Origin: Paroedura picta
Lineage: Eukaryota; Chordata; Lepidosauria; Squamata; Gekkonidae
Assembly (NCBI RefSeq): GCF_049243985.1
Contig: NC_135376.1
Span: 42,947,001-43,011,000, forward strand
Direction: 5' to 3'
DNA length: 64,000 nt
Shown: piece by piece, positions 1-10,815 of the stretch
Numbering within the stretch: position 1 is the stretch's first letter
Layout: each line of letters starts with the position of its first letter
Notes under the pieces: generated by a model
What the model was told of the DNA's origin: nothing
What the model saw: only the letters and a program-made list of their open reading frames with translations
Databases searched by the model: none
Program-made: the position numbers and the translations under genes

Positions 1-435
1 CATTCAGGCCCTTGGCAGCCGCGACCGGCCCGGACAAGGGGATTACAGCGGCGGGCCCAGCGGGCACAGGCCCCAAACCGGCCTCCTCCCCAGTCCCCCG
101 ACGGCCACCCCTCCCGCCGGCCCGCGGAGAGCGAGGGAAGGAAGGGCGGGCGCTGGCCAAAGAGCAGGCCGCCGAGGGCGCGGCGCCAGCCCGGTTCCCC
201 GCAGCAGTCCGGTCACAGCTCTGCAGCCCCCCGAGCGCCGCATGGTCGATGTCCGCAGCAGGCCGGCAGGCTCCCTACAGGCCGGTTGCAAGAGGCCGGC
301 GGAACCACACCGGGTGATAAAGCCGCAGGCAGGAGCCCTCCGACCAGGCTCGCCACCCACTCAGCCCTCAGGCCAGCCTGCTCCGCCCCCGGACACTCCT
401 TCCTGGCCCTGCCTCCCTCCGAGCCAAGCCGGCGG

Positions 436-781
436 GGACACACGTTGCACCTGCTTTTATTGGATCCTTTAACTCCTGGAGGCGGCGGCGGCGGCGGCTA
501 TATCGATACACTTGAGATACAACGACAGGGAGGGGGGCTGGAGACTGCCTCCCCCCCCCCCCGCCCCGGCTTTGGCTTTGTACAAGCGAAGCTGCTCCAC
601 AGCGGCTGGCCTCCTCTCCTCTCCTCCGCCCACCCGGCGCCTTTCCGGGCGCTTTGGCGCAAGGCGGCCAGCTGGCAGTTCCAGGCTGGTGGCGACCGTC
701 GGGACGCCGAGAGGGACCCGCCGCCTGACCGGGGTCGGGGTCGGACTGGCCCGCAGCACGTGCTCCGTCCTCCTGGCGGGG
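436..781 (-). other. NKX2-3: NKX2-3 3' untranslated region with poly(A) signal
   Basis: Downstream of the conserved TAG (782-784) the minus strand is GC-rich with C/G homopolymers and a (GCC)n run at 480-497. A canonical AATAAA on the minus strand (TTTATT at 456-461) is followed within about 25 bases by likely cleavage sites. The extended frame that results from the C8 run crosses this region, but it looks like UTR and not conserved protein. Confidence 0.6.
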
Positions 782-3036
782 CTACCAGGCTCGGATGCCC
801 TGACTGCAGGAGGGCCCGGCGGCCGCCTGGTGGAGGGGGGGGAGCGCTGCCGCCGCCGCCGCCGCCGAAGCCCCCCATGTTCACGTAAGGCCCTGCGGGC
901 GGCTGCACCGACGGGCCCCCGCTGCTGCCCGCCGGGTAGCTGCAGCCGTAACCGGCGCCGTAGGCGGCCGCGGGGGAGCCGGCGTAGGCGTAGTTGGGGA
1001 AGCCGTTGTAGGGGTAGGCGGCGGCGGCGTTGTAGGGCGCGCTGTAGGCCTGCGAGCCGCCCAAGCAGGGCTTGCCGTCCCTCACGAGCACGGGCACGGC
1101 CACTCGGCGCGGCGGGAGCGGCGGCTGGGGCTGGTGCTGCGGAGTCCCGGCCGTGGGGCCGCCCCCCAGCTCGAGCGCCTTGTCCTGCCGCTGCCGCTTG
1201 CACTTGTAGCGCCGGTTCTGGAACCAGATCTTGACCTGCGTGGACGTCAGCTTGAGGCTGCTGGCCAGGAGCTCCCGCTCGGGCGCCGACAAGTAGCGCT
1301 GCTGCTGGAAGCGGCGCTCCAGCTCGAAGACCTGCGCCTGCGAGAAGAGCACCCGCGGCTTCCTCCGGCCCCGCGCCTTGGGCCGCTCCGACGGCTCCTC
1401 GTCTGGCTCCTTCCCTGGACGGGGGAGAAAGGAGGAAAGAGTCGGGCTGAGAAAGCGACCCCGCGGCTGCAGAATGCCCGTGCCTCACGCAGGGGAGGGG
1501 GCCTTTGAGAAGTGCCCTGCAATGCCTCCCGCCTCCCCCGCCCCTTGCTGCAGGCTGCCTTCCCGGGCCTGGCTGAGTCCCGTCTGGAGGAAGCGGGGGG
1601 GGGGGTGTCCGCAGAGAGCGGGTACAACTAAGAAGGGGCCGATTCCTGGCTTTCCTTTGCTGGGGCCTGGCCTGTGCTCCGGCGGCCACCGCGACCGGAT
1701 CCGTCCGGAAGGGCCCCCAGGCCGTGGGCAGGCGGGACCCGTGGACTGTCTGGACTGTTGTGCTGGAGAGAAAGGCACCTCTGGGTGGGTGAGTGGGAGG
1801 AGCCACAGGAGATCAGACGAGAAGCCGGGGAGGGCAGACGTTTCCTTCTTGGTAAATCAGGGTGCTCTGGCGCCGGCAGGTTCCCACTTCCACGGCCGGC
1901 CCCGGGGCGAGGCTTGGCCGACTGGCGGTGGGAGGCCGCGCCGCTGCTCCTTGCCCCGGGAGAGGCTGCCCCCTCCACCGCACCCCTGACCGCTGGCCTT
2001 CGGGACTCGTAGAGAGGGCCGCGCCGGCGGCAGCCAGCCCGCGGCCTAGCCTCGGAAAGAAGTCTCTGGCCCGGCGGCGCCCAGAGGGAATGCTCCGCAG
2101 CCAGACGCGGCAGACTGCTGGGGCTGTCGGGAGGGGGTCGGGGACCCAAAATCCCCCCTCTCGAGGACCAGGTCCCGAGAGCGCAACAACGGAGCCAGGA
2201 TTGCTCTCGGATTGAGCTGGGCCGCACCTTTTCGCCTGCTCTCGGCCTGATCCCCCTGCAGCCAAGCGAACAGGCCCCGATGGCCAGCCACCGGGACCCT
2301 GCCGTGTGCCTTCCCCCAGCCTCGTCGGCTTGTCTCCCGCTCTCTTGGCTGCCTAGCAGCTCGGCCGGACCGAAGCACACGGAGTGCAGAGCTCGCAGAG
2401 CCCGCAGACTCGTCCGCCGAAGGACCTGCTCACAGCGGCATTCAGGGCAACAGCTAAGTAAGGCCATGCTATCACCTTCTAGGAAAGGCTCACCGGGATT
2501 TCAGGCTCAAGATAAAAGTGGAAGAATAAATAGGAAACCGAGGCGAGGCCTCAAGAGCAGGCGGGGGCGACCGAGGCCCGGGGCGCCTTCGAAGCCTGGC
2601 TCATGGCCGCAAGTAGCTCTTTCGCGGTAATGTTCTGCGCCGTCCCTGCGCACTCCCTCCCCCCAACCCGCCTCCGTTTCCCCGCCAGGCCCAGCGGTTG
2701 GACGCGCCTCTCCCGGGGACTCTACTCACCCGCCTCGGAAGCCCGCGCCGGCTCCGGCTCCCGCTTGGCTTGGCAGGTGCCGCGCAGCACGGCCTGCACG
2801 TAGCTCCCGGGCGAGAGCCCCGCGTCGCCTTGGCTCTTGGCCGCCGCCATGGAGGCCAGGAAGGGCCCTTTCTCGTCGTCGTCGTCGTCGTCGTCCTCCC
2901 CGTCCGAGAAGCGGCAGCCCAGCAGGCAAGAGGCGTCCGGGAAGGCAGGCTCGAGGGGGGCCCCGAAGCGCTGCTCCAGCTTGAGGATGTCCTTGACCGA
3001 GAAGGGGGTGGAGGTGGCCGGACTGGGCAGCATCAT
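782..3036 (-). CDS. NKX2-3: NKX2-3 homeobox transcription factor (two coding exons)
   Basis: NK2-class homeodomain transcription factor; in mammals it acts in gut, spleen and pharyngeal development. Exon 1 is 3036-2730 and starts with MMLPSP, as in mammalian NKX2-3. It carries the TN/EH1 repressor motif [11 protein letters not shown] (about residues 12-22) and an acidic D7 run. The donor GTGAGT follows at 2729-2724. Exon 2 starts at 1414 after a CAG acceptor and encodes the linker, the homeodomain (about residues 119-178), the NK2-specific motif [16 protein letters not shown] and a Tyr/Ala/Gly-rich tail. The family's C-terminus QGIRAW-stop is present and ends at 782-784, but it is one frame off because of a C8 run (835-842). 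With C7 the protein would be about 312 aa, shorter than the mammalian one (about 364 aa), mainly before the homeodomain. As given, the frame runs on to a stop near 498 through low-complexity sequence. NKX2-5 and NKX2-6 are less likely given the GOT1/CNNM1 neighbours and the QGIRAW end. Confidence 0.95.
1188..1367 (-). other. NKX2-3: NK2-class homeodomain of NKX2-3
   Basis: Sixty residues from [10 protein letters not shown] to KCKRQR. Helix 3 reads [20 protein letters not shown]. The Tyr after NRR is position 54 of the homeodomain and marks the NK2 class, which prefers 5'-CAAGTG sites. No residue of the recognition helix is missing. The domain lies wholly in exon 2, about 15 codons after the splice acceptor. 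Confidence 0.97.
1415..2729 (-). other. NKX2-3: NKX2-3 intron 1
   Basis: Single coding intron with GTGAGT donor (2729-2724) and CCCCGTCCAG acceptor (about 1424-1415). It interrupts a Gly codon (G|GG) before the homeodomain, the usual intron place in NK2 genes. It is mostly CpG-island DNA. Long open frames on both strands inside it are composition effects. Confidence 0.85.
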
Positions 3037-3199
3037 CGGGCCTGGAGGGGCCCGGGCTGGCGGGCGGGCGGCGGGGAGGCCGAGGCGGCGCAGGGGCGTC
3101 CAGGCAGCGCGCCGCCTCGGCTGGCAGCCTCTGCGCGGACCAGCTGCCGGCTCGGGACAGGGAGCGGCGCGTCACGGGCGGGAGGGGCCGGGCCGAGCC

Positions 3200-3210
3200 C
3201 CCATTGGAAG
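3200..3210 (-). promoter_or_regulatory. CCAAT box upstream of NKX2-3
   Basis: ATTGG at 3203-3207 on the plus strand reads CCAAT on the minus strand, about 170 bases upstream of the NKX2-3 ATG within the CpG island. No TATA box is visible close by, so a TATA-less start is likely. The transcription start itself cannot be placed. Confidence 0.4.
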
Positions 3211-3689
3211 ATGGGCCCGCCTGAGCCGCCCCCCGCGCCAGCCCCGAGTGGCCGCCGACAGCCCGGACAGGCCGCCTCGGGTCAGCGGGGAGCCCGCGGC
3301 CCTCCGGACGCGCGGGCGCCTTCTGGGCGCGGGGAGGGGCGCCTCGGGCGGGGCCAAGGTAAGCGGGCCGGGACGCCGCCGAGGAGGAGGAGGAGCGGGG
3401 GCGGGACCGGCGAGCCCCTCAGCCCCTCCCGCGCTCTCCCTAGCCGGCCGCCTCGCCGCTCCTCCCGCGCCCGGCGGTCCCCGAGAGCGCCCTCCGCTGC
3501 CCCGGGACGCCGTCTGGGTTCGCCCCTCGAGTCTGGGGGCGCTTTGGGTTTTGGACTCCGGAAGAGCCGGGGCAAAAATGGGGCGGGGAGGGAAGGGAAG
3601 GGAAGGGAAGGGAAGGAACCGGCGCTGGTAGGGAAGGGAGGAGGCGCGCTGCCAGCGGCGGATCCTCCTGGAGGCGAGGGGCGCCGAAG

Positions 3690-3790
3690 GCAGGCAGGCA
3701 GGCAGGCAGGCAGGAGGGGTCCAGCGCGGGTGAGTGAGGGTGCCGACGGGGGGAGGGGGGGGAGGGGGAGGGGGGAGGGGGGAGGGGGGC
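3690..3790. repeat. CAGG tandem repeat followed by G-rich low complexity
   Basis: About six CAGG units at 3690-3714, then a GGGGGAG-rich stretch at 3748-3790. The G-runs could form quadruplexes. They lie about 0.7 kb upstream of NKX2-3. Confidence 0.8.
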
Positions 3791-3849
3791 TCGATCCACC
3801 ACTGGCCACGGCGGCGGGGAGGATGATGCCTTAAAGTTTACGTGGGCGG

Positions 3850-4560
3850 GCGGCAGCCTTGCCTGTCTCCTTTCCTTTCGTTTTTTTCCCTGTGAGCCGG
3901 ATCTTTTGAAAGAGTGAGGGGTCAAGGGGCAATTGTTGGAAATGGTAGGATCACAGCAGAAGCCCATCATTATCTTATTAAATACTCTGCTCCCGTTAGG
4001 GGTCGTTTAGTAGAAGTCTTCCGTTATTCAATATAATCCCGGTGTTTATGCAAGCCACTTCTGCCACCGCTAACATAATCACAGCGTTCAAGCAACATCG
4101 CGTCTGTTTTTCTGCAAGAGATGGTGGCGGGAACTACCGGCTCTGGCGCTTAAATCTGCCCGACAAATTCACGAGCGGCATGTGAATGACCCCGCCTGCC
4201 TCAGCCAGGGACCCCACGAGGAGAGGCAGCTGCTCTGTGCCCCCAAAGCCCTGCTGTGTCTCCTGTGACAGTGCAGACACGTGGAAGGTGGGATTGTTGT
4301 TGCTGCTGTTGTTATCCAACAGCTCTTTAGGCCTTTCTGTCCCGACCTGGAGCCCTCTGCGAGGTGATGATCAGAAGGGGACGGGAGGCTGCTGTGCAGA
4401 GTCAGACACGCAAAAGCAACTGGGTTTACTTCTGAGTAAATCTTCAGCGCTCCCCGCTCCAGGATTCGTTTCTTCCCCATAACCGTCTGGTTCCTCCACC
4501 GTTTTCTTCTTTTTAGTGAAGGGGAGGAACAACGTGATAAACTGAGGCCATTCCAAAACA
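3850..4560. other. Upstream flank of NKX2-3, AT-richer gap between CpG-rich blocks
   Basis: No gene. The stretch 3950-4125 is complex, repeat-free and of mixed composition, unlike its flanks. It is the kind of sequence that is often a conserved non-coding element next to a homeobox gene, but conservation cannot be judged from one sequence. Confidence 0.3.
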
Positions 4561-6730
4561 AAGGGATTGAAACCGTTTCCTGTGAGTTCGCGGGCTACGA
4601 GGCCGCCGCTAGGATCTGATTGCAGCCCGTTCATTTTCTTCGCGCCAGGCTTTTGGACGGGGCTTTGGGCGTCTCCCTGGTCCTCCTCGGCAGGGTTCGT
4701 GGAGGTCTCCCTTCCCTTCCCTTTCTCGAGGTAGGGTCAAGGAGTGAAACTCAGCAGGGCACTGGGCCCGCCCCACTGATTGGGCGCCCGTTGGTTTTCG
4801 GCCAGGAAAGTGAATCGGAGCGGGCTGCAGTGTAGGGAGCCGAGTCCAGGGGCCTGAAGCGCCTCCCGGTGTGCCTGGCTGGCGTCTTGGGCTGCCGTTC
4901 CTCTGGCATTGCCCGTCTCTCTTGGCTGGAGTCGCTTTCTGGGCCGTGCTGCGCAGACCAGAAGACCCGAGGACGGCGCAGTCTCGGTGCCCACATGATC
5001 CATCCCGGCCACTTCCCACGGGTGTCCTGGAGCCCTGAGACGCCCAGGAGCCCCTTCTGTTTAAGTAGGGCAGCACACAGGACGGGCGAGGTGGGGCGCA
5101 TCCACGTCCCACCGGCCTCGGGGGAGCTTCCTCGGAACAACACCCACCGTTCGGGAGTGTCGTGTCCTTTCACCGCCAGCCACCTTTCCTGGACCCGCCT
5201 TGCAGACTTTGAACCCAGGCCTCGATCCCGGCTTGCGCCGGTTGCAGCTACTGGCGCACCTGAAGCGGTTCTTTTCCCCAAACGAGCATGTTGATTTTGA
5301 CGGGCACAGAAATCTCCACCTACAGAACAACCGTGGAAGGAAATCCAGTTGAAGCCAAACGTGCCAAACGTGCAGCTCTTACCGTCTGCCCGAAACCCGC
5401 GGAACCACAGCCGGGATTTCTTGCCTTTCCAGTCAACAGGCCTGGGATCCGCCGGTTGCATCGGGCAGACCTCAGGCAGGCAGCCCCGCTGGTCCGCTGC
5501 TGCCAAAGCCGCAGTCTTCGGGCCGTCCCTTGCCCCGCGCCAGAGGCCGCTTCCTTCGCTTCCCGAACTGGGTCTTGGAAGCAAAACCCCCGCTTGGTTT
5601 TTATATAGGCGGCCAAGCAGCGCCAGCGGTAGGAAGCGTGAGCTGCCTGTCCGAGAACCCGAAAGGGAGAGCGGACCCGATCCAAGGCGGGCTGAGCCGC
5701 CGTTCACTCGAGGCTGCCGGGGCCCCGCCAGATCAGCCAGCCTCCAAGCAGGGCGCTCCAGGCTCAGCTGCGCCCAGGCGGATTGGCCAGAGGCTGCTCC
5801 GCGGCGGACTGTTCCTTAGCAAAGGTACGTTGCTGGCGGACTTGGGGTCAGGGATTGGCCTGCGAAGTGCTGCCTCCCGTTTTGAACGTCTCTTCTCTTG
5901 CAGGGAGACCGGCCCGGGGGCAGAAGGGAGAGCGGCGGCGCCTCGAGGACGGGCGGGCGAAGGACCCCCGAATGGCCGGGCGGATGTCCTCTGCGACAGA
6001 GGCGCCCAGGGGAAGGCTGCATGAGTCGCCCAAGGGAAGGCTGCATGCTGTAGCGATGCATTGAGCATGGCCGCGTGCCTTGCTTGACTTTTCGCCGCCC
6101 CTTGATTAAAATAGACACACTTTTCAAGACCGTCTTTTTCTCCGTCCTTCGCCTGCCCTTGTAGAAAGAGCGTCCCATGGAGCCGAGCGGGACGCAGTGC
6201 CCGGCAGAGCTGCTTGGGGCTGGAGAGCAATCCTAAACGGGTCCACTCAGAGTCGGACTCGGGGGACTCCCAGGAGCCTTACTCCCAGGAAAACGTTCTG
6301 CGGGCTGCCCTGTTGGCACCCGCCCGCTCCATTAGCCTGGAGAAGCGGGAAGCAGCCGGCGGCCCCGAGCAGGGCGAGACGAGGAGCGAACCCGCTGGCC
6401 TTCGCCGGGCGCCACACCAAGCCGGCCTTTCTTGTGCGGAAGGCGGGCGGCCTGCTTGGCGCTCCGAGGCTCGCCTGGCCACCCCCCCTACCCCGGAGCC
6501 CTGCCTGAGGCCGGAGCCCGTCGTCGTCTCCGGAGGGGAGAATCGCCCCGGGAATGGGAAGCGGCGCGGCTGCCGCTGGCAAAACGGGCTGAGCGGGCTT
6601 GGGGGGCCTCCAGCCCTTTCCCCTGAAGCCCCTTCGGCGGCCGCCTGCTGCCCCTTCTTGTCCCCCGAGTCCCTTCTCGCTCTAAGCCAAGGCCCACCGG
6701 GCCCAGTGTCCTTGCCTCAGCCATCAGCCA
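4560..6730. promoter_or_regulatory. CpG-rich block upstream of NKX2-3 with a TATA-like core
   Basis: GC/CpG-rich DNA without a credible protein gene; the long open frames on both strands have no recognisable domains. A TATATAAAAA box reads on the minus strand at about 5607-5598, and a weaker TATA reads on the plus strand. Plus-strand splice-like sites AAAG|GTACGT (5824/5825) and CTCTTGCAG (ending 5903) would frame a 79-bp intron, with ATTAAA at about 6104. This could be a divergent non-coding transcript or a distal NKX2-3 promoter; neither is shown. Confidence 0.35.
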
Positions 6731-6779
6731 TCTGCAGAGCGCCTTGGAAGGAGTCGATCAGGGTAGGAGGGAGACTTGC

Positions 6780-7035
6780 TAAGGCCCTGCATTTCCAGGA
6801 GGCCTCATAGCAGGCCTTCAGACCACATATTTTTAGCATTTTTGGAGACCCCTCACAATCTGGAAATATGAGTATAGCTATACAGCTATAATCGAATGAA
6901 ACTATTGTTCGTTTAGCTTGTGCATAAATGTAGCCCCGGAATTAATAAACTAGGATAGGAGCGAGTCCTGGTGCACTTCTGGAAAGTCACATCCAAACAG
7001 TCGCGCATTCCTTCCTTCGGTATTTATATAGCGCT
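6780..7035. promoter_or_regulatory. AT-richer complex sequence with a TATA-like motif
   Basis: A break in the CpG-rich DNA that holds no recognisable repeat. A second TATATAAATA reads on the minus strand at about 7030-7021. Candidate regulatory element or core promoter; unproven. Confidence 0.25.
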
Positions 7036-7377
7036 GCCTGTTGCGTTATGAAGGGAAGGCCGCGGCTGTTGGGGCGCTGAAGGGGCACCCGGTCTGGCGA
7101 CCACCTGCTCCCCGTGCGCCTAAGCTGGCTGGCCTAAAACTGTCTGTGTCCCGATCCCAGCCGCATTTTTCCAGTAAGGGCACCCGAGCCGACACTTTCG
7201 GGTGACAACCGTAGGAACGGAATTTTACAAGATATTTATTCTGCATTGTGAAATTCTGAAACTGCCTGGCGAGAACCGTGGCACTAAAATGAATCTAGTA
7301 CAGCTAGATGCATTTCGAAAACGACTCCCGGAGGGGACAGGCGGCCTGCGCTTGCCCTGTTTGAATTCAGCCACGAA

Positions 7378-7493
<116 letters not shown>

Positions 7494-9240
7494 CAGCGCG
7501 CTTGTGGGGTCGAGACGTGCTGTTAATGGTTATTGTCTCCGGCCCATTAGGCTGCTTCTTTCCAGCCGCTCCCTCGGGTTTGAGCGTTGCCCTGTTGTCC
7601 CAGCCTCGCTGCGCACTGTTTAGACAAGGGATTAAGGTAATGGATGGAGCCGAGCCGGAGCCCGTCCTGGCCAGGGGGATGGTAGCTGGCCAGCGGCCGC
7701 AGCCGGAAGCCCATTCTTTGGAGACGGTGTCCCTCTCGGGCTCCTAATCGCCCCATTAGCCCCTCGGGGAAGGGTGAGACCTGAGACTGTCACCGGCCTC
7801 CAAGGCCACTCCTCCCGTCCCTCCAGGGCCCTTCTGCTCGGCGCCACATCTGCCCCTCGGATCCCCTCTGGGGCCCCTCACTTCTAAGCCTGCCTTCAGT
7901 GGCCCTAGGCGAGCCATGCCGCTAGCACTCCCCTCCCGTCCCCATCTCCAGAGGGAGGGGGGGAGAACGAGGATCCTCGTCCCCTAGTGGGGCTGGAGCA
8001 GATGACCTCAGTTCCCTCCAAGAAGCTCTTAAGCGCCGTTTAAGAGAAGGTGGTTCCCCGGCGGCCAAGGGAACGTCCAGCCGTCGAGTTTGGAATTGTC
8101 CGGTGGGAGAAGGCGCGGTCTGTCTTGGGAAGGCTGCCGCCAATGTTGAGATCCCTGAGAATTGCTTGACTCCGACAGATGCCTGCCGCCTCAGAGACCT
8201 GGAGCTCAAGCCCGATCGGAAAGGGTAGGGAAGGGAAACCCGCTTCTGGAGCGCACGACTCTCCAGGCAGCAAGGGAGACGTTGAAAAGATACTCAAGCA
8301 GGTGGTGCCAACCAAGCTCCCGTTCAGGCCGGGATATTATGGCCTGACGGGTGTTCTTCTCGTGCCGCTTCCTCAGGCTGCCTGACGCGACCCCCACATT
8401 AGCCACCGCCGCCCTTCTTCCCTTCGTCCATTCTCCCCTCCCGACCCTTGCGGAGTGTCCTCGGAGCGAGGCTCCTTGTCCGGGGAACAGGCAGGCGGTT
8501 AGGCTCCCCGGAGGACCACGCAGCAGCTCCCATGCAGAGCCGTCGAGTGGGGAAAGGCAGGCATTTCCTCGGGCCTCTCCCTCTGAGCCAAAGCCGTTGA
8601 CGTCGGCTCAATGGCACCAGGCATCTCTTTCCGCTGGGAAAACGCTCTTCCTTCGTGCAGCGACACTGGAGCTCAAGGAGCCGGGCCCGGATGGGAAGCA
8701 GCCGACAGAATTCTGCACGAGTTGAAAACGCGAGTGTGCGCGATCTTCCGCCATTTGGGCGCACCTGATGTTCGCACCGGGCCCATCGCGCCGGCTTCGC
8801 AGCCCGTCCAGCTGATGCTGAATCCCAGAGCCCAGCTGGTGGGTTTTGCTCGTTTGGTTTCGCCTTCCTGCGGCCACGAGCGTGGTCATGATCGCTGAAA
8901 CGCTCTTGGGTTGTTCAGGGTCGATCTTCCTAGTTTCTCTTGCTGAGCCTTGGAGGGGCCGACACCGCAGGCGCGGAGTTCAGTCGAAAGACCCCCGCTG
9001 AGGCTGCTGCGGCCGCTCCTCCCCAAATGGCTGGCAGGAGACGGTGCGCATTCAAAATATTAATAACAAGAACAAAACAATCAATACACACTTTTACTGG
9101 CTCGCCTGATCTTAAATGGTGTGAGCATGACTCGGCCAAACCATGACTCTCATTAACTCCTGTGGGGGAACCAAGCTGATGTTTCAAACATCTCCTTTTG
9201 AAATCGGGGAGAAGCACCGATCCGTTGGCATGCATTCCCG
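7494..9240. other. GC-rich gene-free DNA
   Basis: CpG-rich with short open frames on both strands and no recognisable product. The stretch 8600-8900 has balanced composition and no repeat I recognise. Possible regulatory DNA of NKX2-3. Confidence 0.3.
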
Positions 9241-9249
9241 TAAGAAGAA

Positions 9250-9420
9250 GAGGCCGTGTGGCACAGTGGCCATGATCATTGGACTAACGTTTGGGAGGCC
9301 CGGGTTCAAATCCCCCTCATGCGCTGGATGGCCTCGGGCCAGTCAGCCCTCTCACCCTAAAAGGGAGGAGAATGGCGCAGTCCGCTTCGGATGCCCGCTG
9401 GGGAGAAAGAAAGAATAAAG
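9250..9420 (+). repeat. tRNA-derived SINE (diverged)
   Basis: A box-like GTGGCACAGTGGC near 9258 and B box GGTTCAAATCC near 9303 have tRNA-promoter spacing. A tail like the common squamate tRNA SINE follows (GGGCCAGTCA, then GGGGAGAAAGAA). Confidence 0.65.
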
Positions 9421-9435
9421 CAGGAGTAATCATGA

Positions 9436-9490
9436 CAGGGGCTCATGGTAGTCCATGGACATCTGGAGGGCCGCAATTTGACTACCCCTG
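9436..9490 (-). mobile_element. Truncated palindromic hAT-type MITE
   Basis: About 55 bp matching one arm of the family seen whole at 38422-38557 (TAGTCCATGGACATCTGGAG, ending GACTACCCCTG). The other arm is missing and no 8-bp duplication is visible. Confidence 0.6.
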
Positions 9491-9775
9491 GAATTAGGGA
9501 AGCTTCAAGGTGCTTCACGTTGTCTGGATCTTGCCCTTTCGTTGTAGATTTCTCAGCTTGCCCTCTCCCCCCCCCTCCCCACTGTTCTTAATGTGAAGCT
9601 ACTACCTACACAAACACACGGTGGGCAGAAAGGACATCCAAAGCAGAATGAGAACAACCCACCGCACATAATTGAAGCCAGGCATGGAAGAGAGAGCAGA
9701 ACAATAGAAAAACGAGAAATCCGTGTTTGCTAGCATCACCAGTCAAGCAGAATCCATTTCAGAGGTAAATGGGAG

Positions 9776-9850
9776 TTTCGTGGCACCTTCAAGGCTAACG
9801 AAAGATTACGCCGGAATAAAAGCTTGTTCGTCTGGAAGGTATCACTGGAC
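9776..9850 (+). repeat. Unnamed interspersed repeat (GTGGCACCTTCAAGGCTAAC family)
   Basis: Related sequence recurs in the window at 10815-10890, 19005-19190, 35930-35975, 41950-42070 and 45280-45335, sharing the core 'agcacctttaagaccaac'. It is a common squamate dispersed repeat that I cannot name. Confidence 0.5.
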
Positions 9851-9939
9851 CAGCCCTGTCGATGTGCGCCGCCAGGGACTGACACGGCAACCCCTGGGGG
9901 ACAGATTCCTTCCCAGAGATTCCCTGGGACGGCCATGAA

Positions 9940-10480
9940 ACGGAACAGACTTCCGCGGGGGATCGAGGCGTCGCCTGTGGAAAGGCGCTTTCCAGCCCCC
10001 TTCCCGAGAGGCAGCGAAGCGCCCCCTCCTCCCTGCTGTGGCCCTTGGAGGAGCGCAGATCCGCGCCCGGAGGGGGCGGCAGGGTTGGAGCGTCCACCTC
10101 GCCCCCCCCCGCCCTGTTCCGTATTTACAGAGCGGCTGCCCTTGTGTAAACTCGGCCCGGGCCGTGGTTATTCTCAGACCAGTCTGTTTGTCGTTGGCTG
10201 TCAGCAGCGCCCGATGAGAAACTGCCCTTCCCGGCGCTCCGCCCGCGCTAATTTATGTGGGAACCGCACGGAGGGAATGCGGGCGGACGCGCCCACGGGG
10301 CCAGGAGCGCTGGCAACGCCGGGGGAGGCGCGCAGGGGCTGGGGGCTGCCAGCCTGGCCCCGGCTGAACTCGCAGGCCAAGAGCTCCGGCCCTCCCGCCC
10401 TCCCGCCCTCCCGGCTGGCCACGCTAGGCTAGGCGCTGGGCAGCGGCTCACCTGAAGGGCCCCAGGTGGCCCTCCGGGGA
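9940..10480. promoter_or_regulatory. CpG-rich block, candidate regulatory element
   Basis: GC-rich with a C9 run near 10100. The segment 10110-10270 is complex and CpG-containing without repeats and may be conserved non-coding DNA. This is the last CpG-dense DNA before the AT-richer gene-free stretch. Confidence 0.3.
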
Positions 10481-10815
10481 AGGATCCGAGCGCTAGAACT
10501 GGACCCCCTCGGGGCAGAGAACCGACTGCTGCATTTTTTGCGGTTCCCCTAAACCCTTTGAAGACTACGGAAAGCTTGGTGTCTTTGAGCTGTTTACAAA
10601 ACTGGAGAGAGAAAGAGAGCTTGGTTAAAACGGACCGTGCTTTCTGGCCAGTACAGACACGCTGTTAGCATTTCTGACCATTTCCAGCAAAATTGTATTG
10701 AAGCAGCGCCTGTGAAGAAGCCCCTACTCTTGGGCGAGGATTTCCTTTGTTCCAGCACTCCTGTGGAATCTGCACAGAACACACCAAGACAGGCTTCCAG
10801 GAAACAAAATCAGAG
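10480..10815. other. Gene-free DNA, no feature seen
   Basis: No gene, repeat or motif that I can support. Confidence 0.5.

Larger units (their letters stand above)
1..3850. promoter_or_regulatory. CpG island covering NKX2-3 and its promoter
   Basis: Continuous GC-rich, CpG-dense DNA from the left edge across both exons and the proximal promoter. It ends in G-rich simple repeats (GGGAA at about 3585-3620, CAGG at 3690-3714, G-runs at 3748-3790). Islands spanning whole short homeobox genes are typical of Polycomb-controlled developmental loci; that role is inferred. Confidence 0.8.

Noticed and set aside
469-1806. Minus-strand open frame of 445 codons overlapping NKX2-3 exon 2
   Set aside because: It is in another frame than the homeodomain and crosses the splice acceptor; composition artefact.
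2698-3834. Long plus-strand open frame of 378 codons across NKX2-3 exon 1 and promoter
   Set aside because: Antisense to the gene, composed of Arg/Gly/Ala/Pro low complexity typical of CpG islands, with no domain.
4751-5707. Minus-strand open frame of 318 codons upstream of NKX2-3
   Set aside because: No recognisable domain and GC-driven lack of stops; overlaps equally long frames on the other strand.
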